DNA from: Nicotiana tabacum
Lineage: Eukaryota; Streptophyta; Magnoliopsida; Solanales; Solanaceae
Assembly: GCF_000715075.1 (NCBI RefSeq)
Contig: NC_134082.1
Location: 214,694,948-214,758,947 of the forward strand
Direction: 5' to 3'
DNA: 64,000 nucleotides
Within the stretch, counting starts at the first letter, position 1. Every line of letters begins with the position of its first letter. This document shows, one piece after another, positions 48,201-56,159 of the stretch. The notes beneath the pieces were generated by a model. That model ran no database searches and was not told the origin of the DNA. It worked only from the letters and a program-made list of their open reading frames with translations. The position numbers and the translations under genes were made by a program.

Positions 48201-51200
48201 GTTTCATAAAATGGAAGAAAGTAAAAATAAGTTTTGTGATTCCGACAAAGACAAACTGCTGAACACAAAATTAGATTTAAACAAAAGATTTGGTTTGTTA
48301 AGTATCTTTGAGAAATGAAATCACAAGGCGCAAGAAAAGTACCTTTTCATTTAAGAGGAATAATCTCCTGAATTTATTGGTTGAAATAGAAAAATCAGGT
48401 GATAAGCCTTGAAGTGCACTAGTGACTACAAACATAAAATTATGACAGAGGGAGTTCATCGTTTAAAGATCTTGAGATGCACAGGAGATAAGCTGGGAAG
48501 TTAAAACCATCTTACAGGATGTGACCTGACACTGTTACTTGGGCAGTGCAGTATGAAATTCATGTCTACTCCAACTAGTAATCATTGGGTGATTTTGGGC
48601 CAAATCTTGTGTCACTTGGAAGGAGCACCTGCCACTTCCAACTAGGCGGTCTGCTCTATAGTAACCACTTACGTGTTTCAGATGCAGAATGGGGGATCTA
48701 ACACTGCGTGGAGAACAAGAGGATACAGGTCTTGCTAGAGATGGAGTAGCAGAAAAGGTAAAAAGTAGTGGTAGTCCCCCGATCTAGTGTTGAACCAAGG
48801 TAATGAGCTACGCACAATCCATGTGCAAGGTAATGTAGATATGCAGTTGATAGATGAGGTTTGGTCTTAAGACCACTCAACCTGCTAAGTTGTGGTGTGA
48901 TAATCATCATGCTCTTTATATTGTTTCTAACTTAGCATTTCATGAGCGAACTGAACATATAAAGATTGATTGTCGCTGTTGAAGTGTGTGACCATCTCAT
49001 CTAAAAAATTTAAGTTGTTAGAGAGAGCACACTTTTATTTACTGATGTCTTGAACATGCCCCCTCTCATGCGGGCATGATTCTTTTTCATGGGCCAAGCA
49101 CATGGAAGTTCTTTTTGATAATGGGTGACAGTAAGACTCGAACCAAGGACCTTTGCCTTTTCTAATACCATGTTGAAGTGTGTGATCATCTCATCTAAAA
49201 TCTTAAGCTGTTAGATAGAGCACACTTTTTTTCTTTTTTTTTTAATAAGGTAACATATAGATAGAGCACACTTTTATTTACTTAATTATGTCTTCATAAG
49301 TTGTTTTGTTTACAAAAAGATTTAACAGAAGATTATCTCGATAATGCATATCATGATACGAGAAAAGTTAGGTGATATCTTCACAAAAATTCTGAATAGA
49401 GCTCCAACGTGACAGTGTTGTAAAAAGTCAACCAATAATGCGTATAATCAATCAACATGTATTTTGTAGTGGTAATAAGTTAAGAGTAATTATAGGTACT
49501 TATATTGCAGGATAGATTCCAGGGACTAGTATCCCATTAGTTAAGAGATATACTAGGAAGAGCCGTACACGTAATCTTCCATTCTACTAAATGCGGGTGA
49601 AAAAAAAACCCTTTTATGGCATAATCTATATACTAGATGTGAATATTGTGTTTACACAAATATACGTGATCATGACATCTAGTGCATGTACAGAACATAT
49701 ATAGTTACACCGCAATTGGAGATGATAGGATAGAATGGCATGGAGGTACTAAGCGATATGGAAGTTTAAAGCACCAACAAAAGTCTCTTGTTTCACATTG
49801 AGTGAAATTTACAATGCAATCTCCAAGCTGGGAAATCTTAGAGAAAGGAAACCTATTTATGTAAGTTCGTGTAGTGGAGCACTTATACTTACATTGTTGA
49901 ACGGATAGATGGCATTAGGCAGTGGGCCAACTGGGCTCTTCCACAGGTATCAGAAGCTACTATAAGTTGAAGGGTCGAGCAGCTTGGGAACTGAGGGCAT
50001 GGAAATCAAGCCGGTAGTCATTTTATGGACAGTTTGATGAAAGGAGTAGGTGGATGTTTCATGGCGATGAGACGAATTTAAGAAACATCAAGAGCTCATT
50101 TTTCTTTCATTTACAATTTTATCGTAAAGTGTTAAAGACATAATTAAGTAAATGGATCATTATCAAAAGAAGTTCCACGTGCTTGACCCATGAAAAAGAA
50201 TCAGGTCGCACATGAGAAGACATGTCGAAGACATATTTAAGAGGCTGTTTGGATTGGCTTAAAAGCTGGTCAAACCAGCTTAAAAACATTGTTTGGCTTA
50301 TTTTGGAGTTTGTCGAACACCAAAAGTGCTTTTAAACCAGTGTTGTCAAAGGCTCATTTAAGGCGCGCTTAAGTCTTGAAGCTCAGAAAAGCTCAAGGTG
50401 GGCGCTTCGCGTCGCTTAAGTTGCGCTTCAGTATAAGGCAAGGTACTAAGGCATGCGCCTTATTTCCCATGAGTTCTATCTTGAATCAAGCGTCACTAAC
50501 AACAACAATAATCGGAAATAAGTGTATTAGCTGCTAAGGGGAACATTATGAATGAATTTGTTACTTTGTTCTTGAATTACATATAAGTTTTTTTTTTTCA
50601 TTGCGCCTATTTTAACTAAAGCCCACACTTTTAAGTGCGTTTTGCGCTTCAAGCCCAAATAGACCTAGTGCACTTTTTAGAGCTTTTCGCCTTTGACAAC
50701 AATGTTTTAAGCCAAAATAAGTCAAAAGCAACAAGTTGGACATACCAGCTTATAGCTTGTTAGCTTAAAAAGTTTTTAAATATGACCAAGACTTTTACAT
50801 TATTATTCTTTACATTCTTTTACAATCTCCAAATAGTACTCCTACGGAATTACAAGAAACTCGACTTGTTTTACATTACAGACTGATCACCTTTAACAAG
50901 TCCAACAAATCAGAAAAGTTTAATACACTGTTTCCCCTTTGCCAATAGTACAAGTTTTGGAGACATCTGAACTTGAACAAGGATAAATGCTCTTTTTTGC
51001 CTTCAAAGCACCTCATATTCCTTTCCATCCAAACAGTCCAAGCAATGCATAAGGGAATAGCCCTCCAAACATTTCTGCTACTTGCTTCTACCATTCTCTC
51101 TTATATGAATTTCACTCATAACCAATTTTGAACAAAGTGAAAGGTGGTTCTACCAATTAATGTGTAAACAATACTTCTGGGATCTGGTACTGAAACCGTA

Positions 51201-53830
51201 AAGAATTTGGCATCTGAACTTGACAATATCAGCAAGAAACGAATTTGAAAACCATCCTCATCTATTACGTTTGTGGGGGCAAATCAAATTACAAAATGAT
51301 CATTTATGGAATATAATCCTCAACTATTACTTTTTATTTGAACGCTTTGGGAATTTGAATTTCTTTTTTCTTTTCTTTCACGTTACAAAAATGATGTTTT
51401 AGTTAAATTTTGTCGGCTCTGGCTATCTGAATGCTTATTTTTATACGAATATTTTGCACTATTTAACTTTGCTTTTCACTTACAAATTTTAATCAAATTA
51501 TTAAATATTGAAGATTATATGTTATTTAAATAAATAAATTATATTTATTAAACATAAATTTATATACATTTGATAACTTAAAGTTAATTGAGACACAAAT
51601 CAATTTGTATTTGAACTAATTTAAACATAAAATATTGGAAAAATAAGCTCAGTTTTCCTATTGACAGTTTTAAGGATATTTCAATCATTTTAACAGAAAA
51701 AAATGTTTGTCAACACCTTTTAACCAAACACATCAACTTATTTTCAGTTTTAGCACTTCATCCAACCACGTAATTGTTTATTCATAAATTCAGCTCCGAC
51801 ACTTTAAAAATTGTTCCTCAACACTTAGTGCTTGAAAGCTACTTAAATTCAGCTAAACCAAATAGGCTCTAAGTAATTAAAAGTGTGTTTTCTTTAATAG
51901 CTTAAACTTTTTGATGAGATGGTCACAAATTTAACATAAAGAAAGAATTTTTTTTGTGCAGGTAGATGGTTTTTTTGTATGGATAGATGGGTAGCTTACA
52001 TTCGATGATATAAATGTTTTGGAACCATTTGGTGAATTGGAAAACTTACATTGAATTATTGAAATAAAAACAAAATACATTTGGACATTTACTTGGCGGT
52101 TTATCAAGGAAACATTCAAACACCTAACCTAAGATGAAGTAAACATTTTGACAGAGATTTTAATAAGTGGAATTTTATTGTCAAAATGACATAGGAATAG
52201 ATCATGACCTTATATCTATCAAACATATTTATGAGGATACCTTAAATGCAACTTCTAATTATTATTTAGTTCAGCTTTGGATTTCGAAAACATTATTTTA
52301 TCTCTTCCAAACATCTAAAATAGGATTCGTAATTTTGATTAACAGCAGTTTAAGTATTCGAGCTCTATAGCCAGATATAAGTGCATTGGTGCAATTAAAA
52401 CTAGGTGTTAACTACAGCAATTGAGCCTCTGCCTCTCGCACACAGCTGTGTGAGTTCATAGCACAGCTAAAATAGAGTCAATGGTCTATGCTATTAAGTA
52501 CTAAGCGTTCTCACTGTTCTGAAACACTTTTACCTCACAACGCTACACATATCAGTAACAGGAGTATAGATCAATCATCCAGCAGGTATTGTCGCATTAG
52601 AATCATGCTTCCACCTCTACCAAGAAATTGATGGCTAAAACTATCCACGGTTTATTGCTGCAGCGGCAGTTATTAATGTAAAATATGCTGTTCTTCCTGC
52701 ATTTTTGAAAAAAGAATTTTATGGTTTATTTTCTCTTCTGTTTGTCCTTTATGTTTTTCTTTTCATTTTCTGCTTTAGATTCTGACCTTTATCCCAACGC
52801 TAGACCACAAAGAATTCAGTATATAAATGCAGCATTAAGTAGGAGATGAGCACAAGAATGCATATGTTACTGCCAAGGCTTTGGTTCACAGTACTAACCG
52901 CATTAAGTGCAAACATTTTGGCTTCCACCTCCTTCCAAGGAATATTTAAGCTGTTACTGGTCCAACCTCCAAGGAAGATCTGATATTTAATACAAAAGCA
53001 AAAGTCATTTGACTAATAGAAGAAGTTAGATAACAAAGTTGCTATCTTGAAAATAAGTTCCAGAAGTATTTAAAAGGCTGTCAAAAGATGAAAAGAAAAA
53101 GAATTTTAAACAGGGAAATAACCAAACAAGATCATTATTTAGCAGTAACGGCAAAATATGAAAAGGAAATACTGGATAGGAAACTAGATATGAATAGTGG
53201 TTGAATGTTTCTGTTAAAGATGAGAGGGTAAATGGATGGTGCCAGGTATTGATAGGACGAGAAGGAAGTGAGGTGACAAACTTGAGCAACCAAGAAAATG
53301 CAAATCTGAAGCAAAAAACATGTCCAATCATTGAAAGATGAAGAACTTGAAAGGAAATCATTTGCTTCTCGGGTTAGGCTCAAATTACAGTACATATTTC
53401 TGGAATTATCTGGTCTAGTTTTCTGAGTCAAGAATGGAAACTAAGGAAAAACCTGTGCAGGAATTTCCAGGATTACACTATGGCTGCTACTCAAAATAAT
53501 TGTAGAAATCAGAAAAAACTAATTCAGAAAACTTCATAGAAGATTGGGTGTCTTTTGTAAAGAGCCATACTTATTTCTGAGGCTTTTTTTTTTCTGGTAT
53601 ACTGGTTGTATAAGGGTATTTATACCCTTCATTAATGAAATCATATAACTTTATCAAAAATAAAATTAATTACCAAACTTTTGGGCTAATGATACCTTCT
53701 GGATAAATGCTGTAGAACCTAAAAGCTGACAAACATCCACTAGAAGTTCTGTCAGGTTCATCCTGAATTGTTCAAGGCTGTCAGGCAGGTCAACCATTAC
53801 TCCATCACCATAAAAGGTAGAATCATCCAC
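26109..53830 (-). CDS. Importin-13/transportin-3-like receptor, 3' 14 exons (partial)
   Basis: Exons in coding order: 53830-53696, 52979-52899, 47489-47376, 47136-47057, 42338-42203, 41609-41460, 41021-40936, 40125-39938, 37427-37335, 36996-36809, 34503-34392, 30716-30532, 30136-30020, 26333-26109. They join in phase to 1890 nt (629 aa and TGA) with GT-AG borders throughout; one donor is the weak GTCAGT. Conserved stretches include [65 protein letters not shown] and [20 protein letters not shown]. This is the helical-repeat solenoid of an importin-beta protein that carries cargo into the nucleus with Ran-GTP. It resembles Arabidopsis At1g12930; the C-terminus I remember for the related MOS14 is different. 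Family proteins have roughly 950-1000 residues, so about the first third, including the Ran-binding N-terminus, is not in the window. Either it lies beyond the right edge behind an intron of more than 10 kb, or the gene is truncated. Confidence 0.8.
26537..29037 (+). mobile_element. 5'-truncated LINE (L1-type) in the last importin intron
   Basis: Starts abruptly inside reverse transcriptase ([16 protein letters not shown]) and continues through [16 protein letters not shown], the catalytic YADD motif, [17 protein letters not shown] and YLSMGG. The frame resumes after the hAT insertion with [17 protein letters not shown]. The zf-RVT region ([19 protein letters not shown]) and [12 protein letters not shown] follow. 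It ends in an A-run at about 29029-29036. Several stops and a rearranged segment near 28600 make it inactive. Insertion is placed by comparison with the duplicated sequence at 29739. Confidence 0.85.
26971..27704. mobile_element. hAT-type MITE inside the LINE, exact 8-bp duplication
   Basis: Bounded by CAGCGAGGCG and CCAAAACACTG and flanked on both sides by AGGAAGAC (26963-26970 and 27705-27712), the 8-bp target duplication typical of hAT elements. Removing the element and one duplication joins the LINE frame without a shift, which confirms the ends. The interior is non-coding, with GCTTAAGCGAG inverted motifs and a (CTT)n microsatellite near 27240-27370. Confidence 0.85.
29119..29646 (+). 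mobile_element. 5'-truncated RTE-type LINE, 528 bp
   Basis: Begins ATGGTTTGGGCATGTGAAG (the end of the reverse transcriptase ORF), then a GGTAGAGGTAGGCCAAAGAAG region, and ends with CCCCACCCGTGGGACTATAC and a GTTT-rich tail typical of solanaceous RTE. The 12-bp target duplication GCTTCCTTCAAG stands at 29107-29118 and 29647-29658. Copy 2 of the host repeat near 29850 shows the empty site. Confidence 0.85.
29971..30019. repeat. G/GA simple repeat abutting an importin splice donor
   Basis: A G-run followed by (GA)n ends directly at the low edge of exon 30020-30136. On the coding strand the intron opens GTCAGTCCCC followed by (CT)n and a C-run, so the donor is GTCAGT next to a long polypyrimidine tract. 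Confidence 0.75.
30907..31243 (-). mobile_element. 5'-truncated RTE-type LINE, antisense
   Basis: Starts with the reversed tail (AAC)n and CCCACAAGTGGGGTCTGAGG, then TACGCAGCCTTACCCCTACC, and runs back to the CTACCTACTAGCCTTCTGCC stretch near 31200 that marks the end of the RTE ORF. It lies in an intron of, and sense to, the importin gene. A target duplication was not identified. Confidence 0.8.
31440..32470 (+). mobile_element. LINE mosaic: zf-RVT piece followed by endonuclease and RT pieces
   Basis: 31457-31890 encodes an RT C-terminal/zf-RVT segment ([26 protein letters not shown]). 31915-32160 encodes an endonuclease C-terminus in another frame ([20 protein letters not shown], then SADHFPI). 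32270-32440 has reverse transcriptase pieces like AYDHINWDF and RGLRQGNSL. The order is not that of one element, so at least two LINE scraps are joined. All are heavily broken. Located in an importin intron, antisense to it. Confidence 0.65.
32560..33115 (-). mobile_element. LINE ORF1 N-terminal remnant
   Basis: The minus frame at 32587-32958 (123 codons, [20 protein letters not shown]) contains [40 protein letters not shown] and [11 protein letters not shown], which resemble the N-terminal part of ORF1 of solanaceous L1-type LINEs. 32960-33115 would be its 5' untranslated region. It has no ORF2 behind it. Confidence 0.6.
33618..33785 (-). mobile_element. tRNA-derived SINE candidate
   Basis: Read on the minus strand, it opens TTTGGTCTAGTAGTAAGAGCG (A-box-like) and continues to CACTGGTTCGAAACCTGC (B box, GGTTCGAAACC), about 30 bp apart. 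This is the split promoter of a tRNA-like RNA polymerase III transcript. A cloverleaf does not form beyond the tRNA-like head, and the downstream part is unrelated to tRNA. Related CCCTTGGACTTT and CCCTTGAGGACTTTC stretches lie at the two sides but are not an exact duplication. Confidence 0.55.
34504..36808. other. Importin intron of 2.3 kb, nothing recognised
   Basis: No recognisable element or additional exon. Short frames at 35443 and 36056 have no motifs I know. Composition is that of ordinary intron. Confidence 0.4.
37559..37579. repeat. Poly(C) tract of 21 bp
   Basis: An uninterrupted run of 21 C inside an importin intron. On the coding strand this is a G-run and could pair or form G-rich structure in the transcript. 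Its length in an assembly may be unreliable. Confidence 0.9.
38090..38510 (+). mobile_element. LINE 3' end remnant
   Basis: The plus strand reads [20 protein letters not shown] then [14 protein letters not shown], the CX2C...HX3-5C part of the zf-RVT domain, interrupted by one stop. It is followed by two diverged copies of the tail (TGCCCTCCAATAATAAAATT near 38360, TGCCCTTTAATAATAAATTT near 38458), each closed by an A-rich run. The element is antisense in an importin intron. Confidence 0.65.
39399..39890 (+). mobile_element. 5'-truncated RTE-type LINE, 46 bp from an exon
   Basis: Contains AGGTAGGCCGAAGAAGTATT, CTTACCGAGGACATGACC and ends CCCCACAATGTGGGATTACA plus a GTTGTTTGTTG tail. ATCAAAGG stands at 39391-39398 and 39891-39898 as target duplication. 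It ends 47 bp from the exon at 39938-40125, on the donor side, in antisense orientation. Confidence 0.85.
40126..40935. other. Importin intron, nothing recognised
   Basis: An AT-rich intron of 810 bp. I see no repeat or coding signal beyond frame shadows. Confidence 0.4.
41610..42202. other. Importin intron, nothing recognised
   Basis: An AT-rich intron of 593 bp. A longer minus-strand frame (42025-42528) crosses the neighbouring exon in the wrong phase and is not a gene. Confidence 0.4.
44583..44619 (+). mobile_element. Extreme 5'-truncated RTE stub of 37 bp
   Basis: Consists only of the RTE 3' terminus (ACCCCACTTGTGGGATTATA, then CTGGGTT and (GTT)n). Flanked by GTTCATACGTATAC (44569-44582) and GTTCATATGTATAC (44620-44633), a 14-bp target duplication with one mismatch. 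Confidence 0.8.
44930..45255 (+). repeat. Three diverged copies of a 55-bp unit
   Basis: The unit TTGATGTAGAGTTTGAGTC, TTTAT-ATGCAT and CATTCTAGACTCATGTA occurs near 44930, 45050 and 45195, interrupted by other LTR sequence. Copies differ by several bases. Confidence 0.75.
45286..46170. mobile_element. PIF/Harbinger-type MITE with TAA duplication
   Basis: Perfect inverted ends GGCCTCATTTGTTT and AAACAAATGAGGCC, with TAA outside each (45283-45285 and 46171-46173). About 885 bp, non-coding, with sub-terminal TTAAGATTCAGAC motifs at both sides and a GGTGGT-rich minisatellite in the middle (45580-45930). It interrupts the Gypsy LTR. Confidence 0.85.
45580..45930 (+). repeat. GGT/GGTGAT-rich minisatellite
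   Basis: Irregular tandem GGTGGTG, GATGGTGGTGGGTGGTGG and related units. G-clusters on the plus strand; no reading frame is implied. Confidence 0.7.
46281..46480 (+). mobile_element. SINE with perfect 16-bp target duplication
   Basis: Head CCAAGGCCTAGCTCAAGTGGC (A-box-like) and GGTCACAGGTTCAAGCCCC (B box) about 30 bp later, a body ending GGATTTCTCGGTCATC, and an A-tail. AAAGTTTGAGGGAGGA stands at 46265-46280 and again at 46481-46496. Of the solanaceous tRNA-derived (SolS-like) type. Located in an importin intron, antisense. Confidence 0.85.
46497..47056. other. Importin intron, nothing recognised
   Basis: Intronic DNA between the SINE and the exon at 47057-47136. No reading frame or repeat is supported. 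Confidence 0.4.
47490..48879. other. Importin intron left part, nothing recognised
   Basis: AT-rich intronic DNA. A short stretch at 47940-48000 looked exon-like but is not needed: flanking exons join in phase to the expected protein without it. Confidence 0.4.
48880..49400 (+). mobile_element. Copia RNase H tail, interrupted by a TRIM
   Basis: Before the TRIM, 48890-48976 reads [20 protein letters not shown], the RNase H C-terminal motif. After it, 49365-49400 reads [15 protein letters not shown], the next conserved block (LADIFTK). The frame between is lost. No LTR belonging to this Copia was found. Confidence 0.65.
48977..49296 (-). mobile_element. TRIM (miniature LTR retrotransposon), copy 1
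   Basis: Two short LTRs, 48977-49056 (80 bp, TGTTGAAGTGTGTG to TGAACA) and 49171-49296, enclose about 114 bp without coding capacity. Next to the right LTR the minus strand has TGGTATTAGA, a one-base variant of the methionine tRNA primer site; next to the left LTR it has a GAGAGGGGGC polypurine tract. The right LTR contains a T-rich insertion with a local duplication of ATAGAGCACAC. No target duplication is visible. Confidence 0.75.
49401..50124. other. Importin intron, nothing recognised
   Basis: AT-rich DNA between the two TRIM copies. No coding signal or nameable repeat was seen. Confidence 0.35.
50338..50704. mobile_element. hAT-type MITE inside the Harbinger element
   Basis: Inverted ends CAGTGTTGTCAAAGGC and, reverse-complemented, CATTGTTGTCAAAGGC. 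TTTTAAAC (50330-50337) and TTTTAAGC (50705-50712) form an 8-bp duplication with one mismatch. Same family as 15098-15612. 367 bp, non-coding, rich in GCGCTTAAG motifs. Confidence 0.85.
50860..51200 (-). mobile_element. LINE 3' end remnant inside the Harbinger element
   Basis: The minus frame at 50876-51094 reads [20 protein letters not shown], the W-x-ERN-x-R motif near the LINE C-terminus, and continues into a typical basic and hydrophobic tail. Boundaries are approximate and no duplication was found. Confidence 0.65.
51942..52898. other. Importin intron right part, nothing recognised
   Basis: AT-rich intronic DNA up to the exon at 52899-52979. No coding signal or nameable repeat. Confidence 0.4.
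52980..53695. other. Importin intron, nothing recognised
   Basis: 716-bp intron between the first two importin exons of the window. No repeat or coding signal recognised. Confidence 0.4.
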
Positions 53831-53989
53831 CTGTTTAAATCGAGACCCATAACACAAAATAAATAAATAATACAATAAAAGACTAAGAAAAAGATAGAAT
53901 TAGTTTGGGGTTACTTTTATGCACGAGAACAATTAACAGTATGTACACGGAAGGTTACTAAAAGCTAGGAAATTATTCCGAACCTAGTT

Positions 53990-55246
53990 TATCAAAATGA
54001 TTTACAGCCTACATTAAAGATTAGTGTACCACAAGAATCAGGTGAGGACATTGGGAGGAGACTCGGATAATTTTCCGCTTGTGATGGGGTTACACCAAGG
54101 ATTTGCGCTCAACACGTTCTTATTTGCCTTTGCGATGGACGCACTGAAGCACCATATTCAAGGGGATATGCCATAGTGTATGTTATTCGTTGATGATAAA
54201 GTACTGAATGATGAGACGCGAGGCAGTGTTAACGAGAAGTTGGAGGTTTGGAGACAGACCCTAACGGCTTCAAGTTGAGCAGGACTAAGACAGAATACTT
54301 GGAGCGCAAGTTCAGTGACGTGACGGGGAAGAGGACATGGACGTGAGGCTTGATTCACAAGGAAATAGGAAGATTGATGAGGATGTCACACACCGTATAG
54401 GGGACGGGGTGGATGAAATAGAGGTTAGCATCTGGTGTCTTGTGTGACAAGAATGTGCCACCAAGACTTAAAGGTAAGTTCTACAAAATGGTAATTAGAC
54501 CGACTATGATGTATGGGACAGAATGCTGACCAGTCAAGAACTCCCATATCCAGAAAATGAAAGTAGCAAAAATGAGGATGATGAGATGGATGTACGGGCA
54601 TACTAGGTTGGATAAGATCAAGAATAAAGATATCAGGGTGAAGGTGAGCGTGGCCCCCATGGAGGGAAGCGAGGTTTAGATAGTTCAGGCATGTGAAGAG
54701 GAAAAGCTTAGATGCCTCAGTAAGAAGGTGTAAGCGGTTGCCTTTTGCGGGTATGAGACGAGGTAGAGGGCGGCCTAAGAAGTATTGGGGAGAGGTGATC
54801 AGGCAGAAGATGGCGCGACTTCAGCTTATCGAAGACATGGCCCTTGATAGGAAGGTGTGGACGTCGAAAATAAGGGTAGAAGGTTAATAAGTAGTCGAGC
54901 ATTTTTCTGTTTCGTACCGGGTTTTTTAGGGCTAGTATGTTGTTCTTAGATTACTAGTATTACATGTTGTTTTCTTACTATCTTCCACTTCGATCTCCTA
55001 CTATCTTGCCGTTGTTACTGCTTGTTGTTATTGCTTTCTCCCATTTTGTTTTGGCTCTTAGATTGCTGGTATTATCTTTCTTGCCATTGTTATTGTTATT
55101 GCTTAATTTCTATTGTTCTTTTATCTTCTTGGGGTCTATCGAAAACCTCTCTACCTCCCAAGGGTAGGGGTAAGGTTTGTTTACACACTACCCTCCCCAG
55201 ACCCTACTAGTGAGACTCCATTAGGTTTGTTGTTGTTGTTGCTACC
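53990..55246 (+). mobile_element. RTE-type LINE, 3' 1.25 kb, degenerate
   Basis: Reverse transcriptase text begins near 54000: a GGDSDNFPLVMGLHQG-like stretch, TFLFAFAMDALKHHIQGDMP and a decayed catalytic site (MLFVDD in place of FADD). The ORF end at 54693-54887 ([30 protein letters not shown]) is open. It closes with CCCCAGACCCTACTAGTGAG and a (GTT)n tail at 55246. Stops occur in the first half. It is the longest of the RTE copies in the window. Confidence 0.8.
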
Positions 55247-55469
55247 AATGTAGTACAATATGTTTATATTTACTGAAATATCAACGCATGAGCACAAATT
55301 TTACGTGTCTACCAATCAAATTTTAGAGGCAGCCTCTAATGACCAAATGATTATAGACCATCAAACAAGCTTGTGAGAAAGTGAGAATTAAAAATTGAGA
55401 GAAGAGAAGAGAAAAACAACTAACAATCCTTTAGTGCAGGACAAAATAAGATAAGAGTCTTCAAGATTG
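55247..55469. other. Spacer, nothing recognised
   Basis: AT-rich sequence between the RTE tail and the LINE reverse transcriptase remnant. Confidence 0.35.
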
Positions 55470-55598
55470 GATGGTAAATTATGTCAGACATCCTATGAAA
55501 TTATTGCAGGTAAGTTCAATGGTTTAGGGGACAAATGGAGGAGATGGAACAAATTATGCATTTCTACTATTATGTTCTTTATTCTGGTGAATGGGAGT

Positions 55599-56134
55599 TG
55601 TTAGCGGAAACGTAAAAGAAAGAACACAAGATTTAACGTGGTTCGGATCAAAATAATCCTACGTCCACCAGAGAACAATTGCCCTTTTAAAATTAACAAA
55701 GGAAGGGGAGATTTCCCAATTACACTTAAGAGAATTTCTCTCTTAACTCTCTACTCACTACAATGTATTGTATTATTTTGGGATGATTTCTACAAGTGAA
55801 GGAGTGCATCTATTTATAGAGGTAAAGACCTCCTCTTGATGTCATTGGTGACATCAAACTACCTCCTCTTGATGTCATGAGTGACATGAAAGGAGGAAGC
55901 TTCCTCCTAGCATCCACACCAACTCTTTCCACCAACTCTTCCAATTGGCATGCCATTGTTGACTAAACATAAACCAACATTTTCAGCATGTCATTGTTAA
56001 CTAAACATAAACCAACATTTTCAATTTCCACCTTGGTTTGCGTTTCGAGCGTGTGAACAACTCTGGCCAAAACTTCTAAGCTTACTGGGCAACCCCGTTG
56101 TAAGAAACAAGAAGAATCAAACCATTGTTGAACA
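55599..56134 (-). repeat. 3' LTR of the young Copia
   Basis: 536 bp, TG to CA, with TATTTATAGAGG at 55811 as the likely TATA region (its complement lies in the other strand). It carries a tandem duplication of the CCTCCTCTTGATGTCAT unit that is absent from the other LTR. Confidence 0.9.
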
Positions 56135-56159
56135 TACCACCTCCACCTAGCAACTGTTC

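Larger units (their letters stand above)
50241..51869. mobile_element. PIF/Harbinger-type element inside the TRIM
   Basis: Ends GAGGCTGTTTGG and, reverse-complemented, GAGCCTATTTGG. TAA lies outside each (50238-50240 and 51870-51872). The interrupted TRIM LTR matches copy 1 across the junction once the element and one TAA are removed. It carries a nested hAT MITE and a LINE tail; its own sequence shows no transposase. Confidence 0.85.
50130..51936 (+). mobile_element. TRIM copy 2, split by a Harbinger element
   Basis: Starts TGTTAAAGACATAATTAAG and ends GGTCACAAATTTAACA; TAAAG lies directly outside both ends (50125-50129 and 51937-51941), a perfect 5-bp duplication. The interior (TTCCACGTGCTTGACCCATG and AAAAAGAATCA) matches copy 1 in the opposite orientation. 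Most of the 5' LTR is deleted. The 3' LTR starts at 50223, is broken at its TTTAAGTAATTAAAAG stretch and resumes at 51870. Confidence 0.8.

Noticed and set aside
26109..53830. Assignment of the importin gene to MOS14
   Set aside because: The C-terminal part with [20 protein letters not shown] differs from the MOS14 C-terminus as I remember it, so I call it importin-13/transportin-3-like (At1g12930 type).
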